From positions 372,001 through 436,000 of the forward strand of contig NZ_CP091092.1 in the NCBI RefSeq assembly GCF_029633915.1: DNA of 64,000 nt. Direction: 5' to 3'. Source of the DNA: Methanomicrobium antiquum. GTDB taxonomy: Archaea; Halobacteriota; Methanomicrobia; Methanomicrobiales; Methanomicrobiaceae. Under the pieces are notes generated by a model that had not been told where the DNA came from, did not search any database, and saw only the letters and a list, made by a program, of their open reading frames with translations. Both the position numbers and the translations under genes were made by a program. Shown one piece after another: positions 46,214-55,230 of the stretch. Position 1 is the first letter of the stretch. Each line of letters starts with the position of its first letter.

Positions 46214-46377
46214 AGTCTTTCCTCCTCAATCATAGCTGAGATATCTCCGGCCGCTTTTGCGATTGAACAGTCTGGCCTGTGAACATCACATCCAAAGCAT
46301 GCATCCTTTATAGTCTTTAGCGACTCTTCGGCTTTCTCCTTCGATACGTCTTTTCCTGTGTAATTCCATTTCGACAT
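46210..46377 (-). CDS. Small Cys-rich protein (55 aa) paired with MTH865
   Basis: MSKWNYTGKDVSKEKAEESL starts a 55-residue protein with the motif DACFGCDVHRPDCSIAKAAGDI, i.e. CxxC plus one more Cys and a His, which suits a single zinc or iron-sulfur site. The start at 46377 avoids a long frame that would run across the divergent promoter. It comes first in the pair with MTH865. Function unknown; a redox or metal-sensor role is inferred from the Cys pattern. Confidence 0.65.
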   Translation of the reverse strand: MSKWNYTGKDVSKEKAEESLKTIKDACFGCDVHRPDCSIAKAAGDISAMIEEERL

Positions 46378-46395
46378 TTTTGTCACCAGAACTAC

Positions 46396-46429
46396 TATGA
46401 CAGTCACAAATATATATTTGAGCGTCATA
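46396..46429. promoter_or_regulatory. Nested palindrome between the Cys-rich pair and its divergent regulator
   Basis: TATGAC...GTCATA (46396-46401, 46424-46429) encloses the perfect 14-bp palindrome CAAATATATATTTG (46407-46420), whose centre is TATA-like. It lies 19 bp upstream of the Cys-rich gene and 87 bp before the regulator, a likely operator for both. Confidence 0.55.
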
Positions 46430-46515
46430 AAAATATACAAGAGGATCGAGGTACAGAATAATGACCTGAATCCTGAATAAAAATAACCTGAAAATATAAT
46501 GTCGGTAAAGATATC

Positions 46516-47265
46516 ATGGAGACAACACAGGATGGCCCGCCCGGTATCAGCGAACTGAAGGACGAGATATCCGAACTCAGGATGGAACTCAGGAGGTTCA
46601 TGACAACCTCCGGCCGTCAGCATATCGATTCGATACTTAATGAGCTGAAAGCTGACTATGCAGATCTGTTCAGAGAACAGCAGATGAAGACCGCCGGAAG
46701 CGATCTTTTTGCACACATGGTTAACGACTGTGCTATGCGGGAGAAATGCTACGGGGTATTTTTGGATTTTCTCAGAAACACTTCCAGGCACATAGAAGAC
46801 GGAAATGTCTCCGAAGAGATAGTAAATTCATACCGGGACGAACTGAAGAACCTCAGAAGCAAAGGACCTTCGGATAAATGCGACACCTGCTTTTCGGAGG
46901 TCAGTCGTCTGTTTGAAAAGCAGGTTGACCTGATGGAATCACTTGGAATATATAGCAAGGTCAAAGATGAAGATAAGACCCGGGATATCGATGATGCAAA
47001 AGCTGTCAAAGAGGTCCTCGAACCTCTTGCAAACATCCAGAGGTTCCAGATCCTAAAATCACTTACCACTCAGACGAGAACATTCTCGGAGATCTCACAT
47101 ATAACAGGACTCCGTGGCGGAAACCTCCTCTTTCACATAAAAAAACTGGCCGATTCGGAAATGATCTTTCAGAGGCACGAGCGGGGAGATTATATGATCA
47201 CAAAAAAAGGTTACAAAACGATGAATTCAATTTTTGAATTGTCCAGACAACTTGAAAATATTTGA
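46516..47265 (+). CDS. Winged-helix regulator with long helical sensor region
   Basis: A 249-residue protein. Residues 1-50 are coiled coil (ISELKDEISELRMELRRFM), and the middle is helical with scattered Cys (VNDCAMREKCYG, and DKCDTCFSEV with CxxC), a possible redox or metal sensor. The last 80 residues are a winged helix: VLEPLANIQRFQILKSLTTQTRTFSEISHITGLRGGNLLFHIKKLADSEMIFQRHERGDYMITKKGYKTM. It is divergent from the MTH865 pair and probably controls it. I know this layout from methanogen genomes but not a function. Confidence 0.78.
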   Translation: METTQDGPPGISELKDEISELRMELRRFMTTSGRQHIDSILNELKADYADLFREQQMKTAGSDLFAHMVNDCAMREKCYGVFLDFLRNTSRHIEDGNVSEEIVNSYRDELKNLRSKGPSDKCDTCFSEVSRLFEKQVDLMESLGIYSKVKDEDKTRDIDDAKAVKEVLEPLANIQRFQILKSLTTQTRTFSEISHITGLRGGNLLFHIKKLADSEMIFQRHERGDYMITKKGYKTMNSIFELSRQLENI

Positions 47266-47537
47266 CAGCCCCTGCATTCCAAAGGAAAACATCGAATAGT
47301 CTGTAATATTAATAAATTGCACTCTCTTATTTCCTAAATATTTTTCCAAAAAAATAGCAAAAAATAGATATTTCAGTTATTTAGCTGATTTGAAGTGATA
47401 TCAATAAGTGCGGGTGATGTGTCAGGTTATTTAGTTAATCAGTATATGGCGCAAAAGGACATTTGGCAACAATAATCTTTTGTTGCTCTTATCCCGTAAT
47501 CAGTAATATTTTGTCATTTCTCCGTGTAAACGCCGGT
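47266..47537. other. Intergenic region with a 7-bp hairpin
   Basis: GCAACAA-TAATCTT-TTGTTGC at 47466-47486 forms a clean hairpin about 50 bp beyond the stop of the leftward HxlR gene; it may help to end transcription though no T-run follows. No gene seen. Confidence 0.4.
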
Positions 47538-47942
47538 TTAATTACCCTTTGAAGTTTCCCCTGTTTCAGGGGAATTATTTCGCGCCCGTATCGGACAGCC
47601 CGGCATATCCTGCCCACCCCGTTCTGAGACCCAGATCAGCATCGGGATCAGATGCTTCCGCAATTCCCTGCCATCGGGAGTGAGCGAGTACTTCACGGCC
47701 GGCGGCGAAGTTTCCAGAACTTTCTTGCTCACAAGCCCGATTCGTTCAAGACTTTTCAGGGTATCCGAGAGTGGCTTTGGACTGATAGAACCGAGTTCTC
47801 TTTTGAGTTCATTAAATCCCTTCTCACCTTCGTTACCAAGGATAGCAACTATCAAAAGTGCCCATTTCTTCGCTATGATATCGAGGACCCCGGACAGCGG
47901 GCAGAAACAGAATTTATCATTTACAGATAGGGATTTCTTCAT
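47538..47942 (-). CDS. HxlR-family regulator, intact copy
   Basis: A 134-residue winged-helix protein: FCFCPLSGVLDIIAKKWALLIVAILGNEGEKGFNELKRELGSISPKPLSDTLKSLERIGLVSKKVLETSPPAVKYSLTPDGRELRKHLIPMLIWVSERGG. It has CxC near the N-terminus and another Cys near the C-terminus (MPGCPI) that could bind a metal. It is divergent from what used to be the promoter of the metal ATPase, so it probably was, or is, the metal-responsive regulator of that pump. A second, damaged copy lies at 50035. Confidence 0.88.
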   Translation of the reverse strand: MKKSLSVNDKFCFCPLSGVLDIIAKKWALLIVAILGNEGEKGFNELKRELGSISPKPLSDTLKSLERIGLVSKKVLETSPPAVKYSLTPDGRELRKHLIPMLIWVSERGGQDMPGCPIRARNNSPETGETSKGN

Positions 47943-48054
47943 GGATACTACATAACCTGTATATTACTTATTTTTTTATCAGCTATTAAATAAATACTAT
48001 GTATTATGAAATTACCAATAAACAGGGGAGGATAACATGGGTCATGCATGTTCA
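47544..48054. repeat. Duplicated block, copy 1 (HxlR gene, divergent promoter, first codons of the ATPase)
   Basis: 511 bp that match 50004-50482 at nearly every position. The length difference of 32 bp is fully explained by one deletion in copy 2. The block ends six codons into the ATPase reading frame (MGHACS). Confidence 0.92.
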
Positions 48055-48117
48055 AAAATACACCAGTCAGGCCCGGATAACCCAGTTCCCGTAAAGAATA
48101 CCTGGATAATAGCATGA
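48037..48117 (+). CDS. Chimeric 26-residue frame: ATPase start fused ahead of archaeosortase
   Basis: It begins MGHACS, identical to the metal ATPase at 50465 and with the same GGGGAGG ribosome-binding site, then changes to KIHQSGPDNPVPVKNTWIIA. Its stop codon overlaps the archaeosortase start (ATGA). So the duplicated promoter and ribosome-binding site now feed translation into artA. The peptide itself is probably meaningless. Confidence 0.6.
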   Translation: MGHACSKIHQSGPDNPVPVKNTWIIA

Positions 48118-48953
48118 CAGAAATTCTGATCCTCCTGGCATTTATCGCGTTCATCATTTTCCTCGTAGCAAGGCGTGGGAAAAAGTATGCTGCCATCGCC
48201 GGCTGGACGCTCATCGCAGTCAATCTCCTGATCGAAGTTCCCGGGTATATCACGCTGGATAATTATCTGTACCTGGCAATAGCAGTCCTGTCGGTACCGT
48301 TTCTCGCAATCACCATCCGGGAGCTTCTCGCTGACAGTCCGATCCTGATGCAACTGTCAAATGCGGCTGCTGTCGGCACACTCATCTATGTCCCGTTTGC
48401 GTTCATCCCCCTGTTCCGGGATGCACTTATCTCGATCGTCGTCCAGCAGATTGTCTGGCTGCTTCATATCTTTGGCCGGGATGCACAGATTGAAGGATGG
48501 AACATCATCACGCGAAACGGGTTTTCAACTGAGATCATCCTTGCCTGCACCGGGATCACCGCAATTGCAATCCTGCTCGGGGTCGCGGCAGGTTACCGGG
48601 ATCTCTCGATCAGACAGAGGGTGTACGCATTCCTCCTCGTAGTTCCCACCATCTATATCCTCAACCTCCTCCGGGTTGCGGGCGTGATCATTGCATGGTC
48701 GGAACAGTGGTTTGCTTTCATCCCCGACCCGACCGGCACTACCGAGTTCGGGGCAGGTTATGGGAGTTTCTTCTGGGCGCATAACGTCTTTGCTGAGGTC
48801 CTGTCGCTGGGAGTTCTTATCGCTATAACCCTGGCTCTTTTCAGGATTATCCCGGGACTTGCTGATTTCACCCGGGAACTGGTGAATCTTTACCTCAACG
48901 AAGCCCGGGCATTAATCCGATACGGGGGAGAGCAAAGGAGCGGACCTGAATAA
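48114..48953 (+). CDS. artA: Archaeosortase A
   Basis: A 279-residue membrane transpeptidase-like enzyme with about eight transmembrane segments. The catalytic triad is clear: C145 in EIILACTGITA, R187 in NLLRVAG and H223 in SFFWAHNVF. Archaeosortase A cleaves PGF-CTERM tails and attaches the protein to an archaeal lipid at the cell surface. The start overlaps the chimeric leader peptide, and a DUF1624 gene follows 2 bp later. GC content and codon use (many C/G third positions) are unlike the first half of the window, so transfer from a higher-GC relative is likely. Confidence 0.9.
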   Translation: MTEILILLAFIAFIIFLVARRGKKYAAIAGWTLIAVNLLIEVPGYITLDNYLYLAIAVLSVPFLAITIRELLADSPILMQLSNAAAVGTLIYVPFAFIPLFRDALISIVVQQIVWLLHIFGRDAQIEGWNIITRNGFSTEIILACTGITAIAILLGVAAGYRDLSIRQRVYAFLLVVPTIYILNLLRVAGVIIAWSEQWFAFIPDPTGTTEFGAGYGSFFWAHNVFAEVLSLGVLIAITLALFRIIPGLADFTRELVNLYLNEARALIRYGGEQRSGPE

Positions 48954-48955
48954 GA

Positions 48956-49711
48956 ATGTCTGACGGGATACGGGATCAGGGATCGCGGTACCTGGAAATC
49001 GATGGTGTCCGCGGCATCGCGATCCTGATGATGGTGATTTTTCATCTCGTCTTTGATCTCGGGTATTTTGGTATCTTCCCGGTCAGTACCAGCAGCGGGT
49101 TCTGGCGGTATTTCGGACTGTCAACGGCATCGTTATTCCTTTTGATTGTGGGTGTGTCGTTCTCCCTGAGCTATGCCCGGACCGCTGACATGATATCCGG
49201 CTGGCAATTGTACCGAAAGTTCTTGTACCGGGGTGCGGGGATCTTTGCACTCGGTATCCTGGTCACGCTGGGAACCTGGTGGTATCTTGGTGAAGGATAT
49301 GTCATCTTCGGCATCCTGCACCTCATTGGGATCTCGATCATCCTGGCACCATTTTTTTACCGGTTCGGTGCATCCAACCTGCTGACGGGAGGAATCTGTA
49401 TCCTGATCGGACTCGCGATCGGGAATATTACCGGACCTGCCTGGCTGCTCCCGCTCGGGATCCATCCGGCACCATTCTGGTCTGTTGATTATACACCGCT
49501 CTTTCCCTGGTTCGGCGTGGTGTTAATAGGTATGGGCGTGGGTTCCCTCTTGTACCCGGACGGTATGCGAAGGTTTTCTCTACCGTTTTCGTTGCCGGGA
49601 TGGAGTTCGGTACTGGAATTTGCCGGAAAACACTCTCTGGTGATCTACCTGGTGCACCAGCCAATTATTATTCTTCTCCTGCTGGTTTTCACGGGAAAGG
49701 TCCCGGTTTGA
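48956..49711 (+). CDS. DUF1624 (heparan-alpha-glucosaminide N-acetyltransferase-like) membrane protein
   Basis: A 251-residue protein with about seven transmembrane helices. The N-terminal EIDGVRGIAILMMVIFHLVFDLGYFG is the hallmark of DUF1624/HGSNAT-like acyltransferases (IDxxRGxAI..M...H, with the His at the active site), and FGILHLIGISIIL and HSLVIYLVHQP are further family blocks. Such proteins transfer acyl groups to sugars in the membrane. Linked to artA by 2 bp, it may modify the same surface glycoproteins; this is inference. A decayed piece of a related gene lies at 55274. Confidence 0.85.
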   Translation: MSDGIRDQGSRYLEIDGVRGIAILMMVIFHLVFDLGYFGIFPVSTSSGFWRYFGLSTASLFLLIVGVSFSLSYARTADMISGWQLYRKFLYRGAGIFALGILVTLGTWWYLGEGYVIFGILHLIGISIILAPFFYRFGASNLLTGGICILIGLAIGNITGPAWLLPLGIHPAPFWSVDYTPLFPWFGVVLIGMGVGSLLYPDGMRRFSLPFSLPGWSSVLEFAGKHSLVIYLVHQPIIILLLLVFTGKVPV

Positions 49712-49787
49712 CCGGGGGGTCCTGTATTCAAAAAAAAGGAAGCGAAAAAGGAGAGCCAGATACAAGATTGAAACAAACGCGGTATGA

Positions 49788-49989
49788 ATGGCATTTCTGT
49801 GGTGGATACTGGTAATCGTCCCGATGATTGGGATCCTGGAACTGATACTGTATGTCATTCTCCGGGAAAGCAGTGGGAATAAAATCACGAAAGGGAAGAC
49901 TTCGATAGATATCCTGAAAGGAGAGGTATGCAAAAAGGGAGAGCACAAGCGGGCAGTTCCAGATGATAAGTGGAGAGCTGAAAAAGTAA
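49788..49989 (+). pseudogene. Short membrane protein with SHOCT domain, frameshifted
   Basis: MAFLWWILVIVPMIGILELILYV is one transmembrane helix. Then comes SIDILK, after which the family continues ERYAKGEIS... (SHOCT domain). Here an extra G at 49920-49921 shifts the frame. Reading from 49921 in the next frame gives ERYAKRESTSGQFQMISGEL and then KK and a stop at 49987-49989, which is exactly a SHOCT ending. The frame as it stands runs to 50012 with an unrelated tail. So the gene was intact recently. Confidence 0.7.
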
Positions 49990-50003
49990 TTTCTTACTTA
50001 ATA

Positions 50004-50482
50004 TCCCTTTGACGTTTCCCCTGTTTCAGGAGAATTATTTCTCGCCCGTATTGGACAGCCCTGCATATCCTGCCCGCCCCGTTCTGAGACCCAGACCAGC
50101 ATCGGGAGTGAGCGAGTAATTCACGGTCGGCGGCGAGGTTTCCAGAACTTTCTTGCTCACAAGCCCGATTCGTTCAAGATTCTTCAGGGTATCGGAGAGT
50201 GGTTTCGGGCTGATAGAGCCGAGATCTCTTTTGAGTTCATTAAATCCCTTCTCACCTTCGTTACCAAGAATAGCAACTATCAGTAGTGCCCATTTCTTCG
50301 CTATGATATCGAGGATCCCGGACAGCGGGCAGAAACAGATATTATCATTTACAGCTGGAGGTTTCTTCATGGATACTACCTAACTGGTACATTACTTATT
50401 TTTTTATCAGCTATTAAATAAATACTATGTATTATGAAATTACCAATAAACAGGGGAGGATAACATGGGTCATGCATGTTCA
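50004..50482. repeat. Duplicated block, copy 2
   Basis: 479 bp, homologous to 47544-48054. It contains the damaged HxlR copy and the full promoter of the ATPase. A 32-bp deletion between two TCCCGATG octamers (as read on the gene strand) distinguishes it. Confidence 0.92.
50035..50370 (-). pseudogene. HxlR-family regulator, damaged copy
   Basis: A 111-residue frame that matches the gene at 47538 to SLTPD and then goes out of frame (AGLGLRTGRAGYAG) owing to the 32-bp deletion. The last helix of the dimerisation region is lost, but the DNA-binding domain is whole. It is the copy that sits next to the working ATPase gene. If the truncated protein cannot dimerise, regulation must come from the copy at 47538. 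Confidence 0.8.
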
Positions 50483-52372
50483 CATAAAGATGAAGAAGGA
50501 GGTTATGAGGGGAAATGGTACGGTTTTCCTCCGCTCCGTAATGCGCTGATTGCCGGAGTGATTGCCGGAACCGGAATGATACTCGGCCACCTGGGAATTA
50601 TCACGGGTCTGTACGAGAACCTGTTTTTCCTCATCGCTATTCCTATCGGTGCGTATCACTGGGTGAGAGAAGGATTAGAAGACCTGATCCACGAGCACGC
50701 GATCGACATCGAGATGCTGATGATCGCCGCAACGCTTGGGGCAATTATACTCGGGCTCTGGGACGAAGCCGCAACGCTGGTCATCCTGTACGCCGCAGCC
50801 GAAGGCGTGGAGCATATCACGTACGCACGGACACGCTCATCGATTCGGAAACTGCTGGACCTTGCGCCGAAGGAGGCAGTTCGGATCCGAAACGGGACAG
50901 AAGAGGTGGTTTTGGCTGATCAGCTCCAGGTTGGGGACATATTCCTGGTCAAACCCGGCGCCGGCATCCCCACAGATGGCATCATTGTAAAAGGTCGGTC
51001 CAGTATCAATGAGGCGGCTGTCACCGGTGAATCGATACCCGCAGAGAAGCAGGAGGGCATGAAAGTCTTTGCTGCAACCCTGAATGTCGATGGCGCCCTT
51101 GAGGTACGGGCAACCGCGACGTTTAAGGACAATACCCTTATGAAGATGATCCACATGGTCGAGGAGGCGCAGGAGCAGAAGGGAAAGATGCAGACCTTCA
51201 TCGAGAAGTTCGGGCGGAAGTATACCCCGGCGATCCTCTTTGTATCCCTCATTCTTATCGTTGTCCCGCCGTTATTCGGCATACCGTTCAACGAGCTTGC
51301 AATCCGTGGTGTTGTACTCCTTATTGCGGCTGCGCCCTGCGCACTGGTGATGTCCACACCGGTCGCGGTTGCGGCAGGTATCGGATCTGCCGGAAAACGC
51401 GGCATTCTCATCAGGGGCGGCATCCACCTGGAGAACCTTGGGAAGACAAAGGCGGTCGCATTTGACAAAACCGGGACGCTTACGACCGGAACTCCGGCAG
51501 TGACCGATATCATCGCGCTGAATGGAGATGAACCTGAGGTCCTCCGGATCGCATACACGGTCGAGCGCTACTCCGATCACCCGATCGCCTGGGCAATTAT
51601 AAAGCGGGCAGAGACTGAAGGCATCAAAGCGCATGGGGCGGTGGGCGAAAGCGCCCTTCCCGGCCAGGCCGCTACAGCAATCATTGACGGGACGCCATGG
51701 TTTGCCGGAAGACCGGAGTATTTCACCGGTACAGCAATGGATGCAGAAACACAGCGTACAACCGAAAAATTCCGTGCTGAAGGAAAGACAGTAATATTCG
51801 TAGGAACGCAGGAGAACGTCATCGGCATCATTGCCGTACGGGACCAGGTCAGGCCTAATGCAAAGGCCATGATCGATGAACTCCACACTATGGGTGTTGC
51901 AACCGTCATGCTGACCGGCGACAACGGGGTTACGGCAAAAGCAGTAGCAGCGGACCTCGGAATCGACGACATCCGTGCAGACCTGAAACCGGAGGACAAA
52001 ACCGCTGCAATCATCTCTCTTAAAGAGACGTACGGGACGGTCGTCATGATCGGCGACGGCATCAACGATGCTCCGGCCCTTGCCAGAGCCACGGTCGGTA
52101 TGGCAATGGGGACTATAGGCACCGATGCGGCAATCGAGGCGGCCGATGTGGCACTCATGGCTGACGACCTTTCCAAAGTTCCGGAGGCCATCGCATTCGG
52201 TCAAAAAGCCCTGTCAGTATCAAACCAGAACATCGTCTTCTCGGTTGCCGTGCTCGCCATCCTTATCCCTGGTGCCCTGCTCGGGGTTCTCGGGGTGACC
52301 CTTGCGGTGATATTCCACGAGGCGTCTGAACTGCTCGCGGTAGGCAACGGCCTCCGGGTTGCGAAGCGGTAA
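50465..52372 (+). CDS. Heavy-metal-translocating P1B-type ATPase
   Basis: A 635-residue metal exporter. The short N-terminus MGHACSHKDEEGG is Cys/His-rich but lacks a CxxC heavy-metal domain. Six or so transmembrane helices, actuator TGES (AAVTGESIPAEK), metal motif AAPCALVMSTPVAVA, phosphorylation site DKTGTLT, SDHPIAWAI (the P1B-specific HP) and hinge MIGDGINDAPALA are intact. The usual CPC is APC here, so metal choice is uncertain (Zn/Cd/Co-type by general likeness). It has a strong GGGGAGG ribosome-binding site. Rich in G+C. Divergent from the damaged HxlR copy. Confidence 0.92.
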   Translation: MGHACSHKDEEGGYEGKWYGFPPLRNALIAGVIAGTGMILGHLGIITGLYENLFFLIAIPIGAYHWVREGLEDLIHEHAIDIEMLMIAATLGAIILGLWDEAATLVILYAAAEGVEHITYARTRSSIRKLLDLAPKEAVRIRNGTEEVVLADQLQVGDIFLVKPGAGIPTDGIIVKGRSSINEAAVTGESIPAEKQEGMKVFAATLNVDGALEVRATATFKDNTLMKMIHMVEEAQEQKGKMQTFIEKFGRKYTPAILFVSLILIVVPPLFGIPFNELAIRGVVLLIAAAPCALVMSTPVAVAAGIGSAGKRGILIRGGIHLENLGKTKAVAFDKTGTLTTGTPAVTDIIALNGDEPEVLRIAYTVERYSDHPIAWAIIKRAETEGIKAHGAVGESALPGQAATAIIDGTPWFAGRPEYFTGTAMDAETQRTTEKFRAEGKTVIFVGTQENVIGIIAVRDQVRPNAKAMIDELHTMGVATVMLTGDNGVTAKAVAADLGIDDIRADLKPEDKTAAIISLKETYGTVVMIGDGINDAPALARATVGMAMGTIGTDAAIEAADVALMADDLSKVPEAIAFGQKALSVSNQNIVFSVAVLAILIPGALLGVLGVTLAVIFHEASELLAVGNGLRVAKR

Positions 52373-52463
52373 TATTTACCACCCGCAATTTTCATTTTTT
52401 TATTATATATGCATTCAGCAAAAAAAATGCCTGCCGGCAAAAATCCCGGATAACAAAGACTGC

Positions 52464-54128
52464 TTACATTCCGCAGCAAAATTTTGGGAAATAATATTTT
52501 TCATAATCCCTGCCCATAAGCCTTAAGATCTTCCACAACTCCTCTTCCATGTTTGTAATTACGATTTTAGTCTGGCCTTCAACACTGAACCTAAGTTCAC
52601 GAACTCTCCTAAATCCAAAGAACACCCACTTCAGCGTCGGCCTTTCTGTCTGCTTATTAGTCTGGCTGGTCACAGTCTCTTTGGAATCCTGCAGTTTCTT
52701 TCTCAATTCAAACTCCACGAGGGAATATATGAACAGACAAAGTACCATAATCATTGCCAGAGCCTGAATTCTGGACTCCTTTTTTAAAAATACCTCTCCA
52801 ATTCTAAATGACTTATCCTTAAGGAATCTAAAACCCCGCTCAACCTTGTATTGATTCTTGTATTCACTGAGCAATGTATCAGGATCCATTTTATCATCAT
52901 TTGTTGCCAGAATGAACCTTCCTAACTTACTCTTCTCCGTTTTCACAAACTCTGGATCGTGTTCAATTTCAGCCCGAATTTTATAAACCTGAAATAAACA
53001 CTCATCTTTTTTTGGTCGTCCTTTCTTCCCGTCATTCCGCTTTGAGACTGGACAGACTTCAATTGAAGAATATCTGTATCTTCTCCTCTCCGAGATCCAT
53101 TTTTCAGCCTCCTGAAATGCATCTGCCTCACAAGCAAATTCACGTGCTTTCATCTTTTTAAGAGATTTCGTTTCATCTAAAATATTTTTCTGAAGCATTA
53201 TCTCATATTTTTTAAGCTTCTGCTTTTGCATTTCATTTGAGCTGTACAGAACCCATTTTTGTTTTATACCTGCATAATCTGAGATCTTTTCTGCATATGA
53301 ATATCTATTATCTTCACATTCCTGTAAAGTTTCATCCAAGCTCAGGAATTCTTTCGCCTCTCCAATCGAGTTTGTAACTCTGCTTATCCAGAAAGTGTGA
53401 TCGCCCATCTCCTGAAGATTTGCCTTAGTGTAAAAGGCATTATCGGCAATATGGTAGACTTTATGAGATGAAATAAGATTTTTCCTCAGTTTATCTATCA
53501 TCTCAATAATTGCTTTTTTATCTGATTCATTACCTGAAAATGTCTGGAGAAAGACTGGAACTCCCCGATTATCTGAAGCCATTCCGAGTACAAATCGTTT
53601 GAGATCGTTTCTGCCGTCTTTAGGATGACCAAATGTTATCTCCATATTCCGTGAATCGAAATTACTATCATAGTCCCCGTAAACGCTAAAATTTGTAGTA
53701 TCCACATGAATACAGTGGATTCCATAATCATCCTTCAGCAGTCTTTTTATCACAATTTGATTGAATAATTCAGTAGGTCCATATTCATAGATTCTATCGA
53801 GAGTCCGTCCCAGTGTATCATCATTGAAATGCCCGGGTTCAATTCCTTTACCAAAGAAACGCTCTGTTGGAACGTCTTTGAAGAACACAGGATGAAGATA
53901 AAGCCGCCTGTCAATGAATGCCAGACCGTTAATAACAAGTGATTTTACAATCTGACCATGAGTGACAATATGTGATTTTGTTTTAGGAATAAGTTCGTCG
54001 ATGAGCTCACCGATTTCAAGCTTGTCATAAGCACCGGCAACAAGACCATAATGAGCAAGTGATGTGTTTGAACCCTCTATGAATCCATCTATTGAAGGCA
54101 TATTATACGTTATTTCCTCAAAGTACAA
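52464..54128 (-). mobile_element. IS1634-type insertion sequence (IS4-like DDE transposase)
   Basis: One 554-residue transposase gene with the layout of the IS1634 family: N-terminal DUF4277-like part (HYGLVAGAYDKLEIGELIDELIP), DDE catalytic core with first Asp in HCIHVDTTNFSVYGDYD, second Asp near VYHIADNAFYTKANL, and the YREK-like region in YKNQYKVERGFRFLKD. The gene looks complete. I could not find terminal inverted repeats or target duplications by eye, so the ends are taken as the gene ends; the true element is a little longer on both sides. It splits the GC-rich island between the ATPase and the DUF63 gene and is itself AT-rich. Confidence 0.88.
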
Positions 54129-54274
54129 AGATATTGCGGTTGAAAATTAAAAATATGGTTCGAAATGGTGCGGATGGTGAGGACTGTATATCATGAAAAA
54201 TAACAATTGTGAATTGTTCAGGGGCCTAATCTTACCCCCTGCCGGTTCCTGCCGGCAGACCAGGAGCTTAAACC

Positions 54275-55120
54275 ATGATTCGCGAATTCATTATGAAATA
54301 TTACATCGATCCCATCCGGTACGGACAGCCGTACACTATAGTGGACACTCTTACCTATGCAATAATACTCATCATTTCGGTGTACCTCATCTATCGGTGG
54401 CTGAACACTACAGGAATTGCGGTGGATAGGAAATTTATCCTTGCTACCATCCCGTTCATTGTCCTCGGGGGACTTCTGCGGGTTGTGGAGGACACCGGTT
54501 TTATCACATCCGATATTCATTTCCTCCTGATCACGCCGCTGATTTATTTTGTCATATTCTTCTTCACCATCGCGGCACTCCTGCTGTCGCGAACCCTTGA
54601 GCGTGCCGGATTAATCTCATCCTATCATATAGGGTATGCCGGGATCGGAACACTCGCCTGCACGATATCCGCAGCATTTCTGATATGGTGGGGGCTTACT
54701 TATTCGCAGGTCATGGTGAGCGTCATACTCATTATCATGAGTTTGGCCATTGTCACCTCTGCCGCCGTCTGGGGATTCATGCGGTACGTGCTCAAATGGG
54801 AATATGTGAGCGATCCGATCTACTGCGTGCTCATCTTCGGGCAGCTTTTGGATGCAAGCGCCACGAGCTATGGGATCGACCTCCACTCCATGACATACAC
54901 CGAAGCGCACGTTGTCGGGGGTGCCCTGGTCGCATGGACTGGAACGGCATTCTCGATGTTCCTCTTAAAACTGGCAGTCCTGTTCCCTGCGATTTACATT
55001 CTCCAGCAATACCGCAAAGAGGGCAACCCAGTCTTATGGCACCTGATCCTGCTTGCCATGATAATCGTAGGATTTGCACCGGGGGTGCGGAACATGGTCA
55101 GGATGGTACTCTTCGTATAA
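54275..55120 (+). CDS. DUF63-family membrane protein
   Basis: A 281-residue protein with about eight transmembrane segments, of the archaeal DUF63 family: MIREFIMKYYIDPIRYGQPYTIVDTLTYAII, KFILATIPFIVLGGLLRVVEDTG, LIFGQLLDASATSYGIDLH. Widely present in euryarchaea, function unknown. GC-rich like artA. Upstream (54201-54217) AACAATT-GTG-AATTGTT is a 7-bp inverted repeat that may be an operator or belong to the end of the insertion sequence region. Confidence 0.85.
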   Translation: MIREFIMKYYIDPIRYGQPYTIVDTLTYAIILIISVYLIYRWLNTTGIAVDRKFILATIPFIVLGGLLRVVEDTGFITSDIHFLLITPLIYFVIFFFTIAALLLSRTLERAGLISSYHIGYAGIGTLACTISAAFLIWWGLTYSQVMVSVILIIMSLAIVTSAAVWGFMRYVLKWEYVSDPIYCVLIFGQLLDASATSYGIDLHSMTYTEAHVVGGALVAWTGTAFSMFLLKLAVLFPAIYILQQYRKEGNPVLWHLILLAMIIVGFAPGVRNMVRMVLFV

Positions 55121-55230
55121 CCCCGTGAGGTGCAAAATATATGGCAGAACAGAGAAATTCGCTGGCAGGAGCAGTAATCGCATCCCTTAGCATGCCCCTC
55201 CATGCTGCATTGCCGTCTCGGATGCTTCGG

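Noticed and set aside
46378-46791. Extension of the 55-residue Cys-rich protein to 193 residues
   Set aside because: It would cross the divergent promoter and the start of the regulator gene; the family-like part starts at MSKWNYTG.
51272-52204. Leftward 310-codon frame opposite the P-type ATPase
   Set aside because: Antisense shadow of a GC-rich gene; the ATPase motifs on the + strand are complete.
52373-54274. Terminal inverted repeats of the IS1634-type element
   Set aside because: I compared the flanks of the transposase gene by eye and found no convincing inverted pair, so none is annotated.
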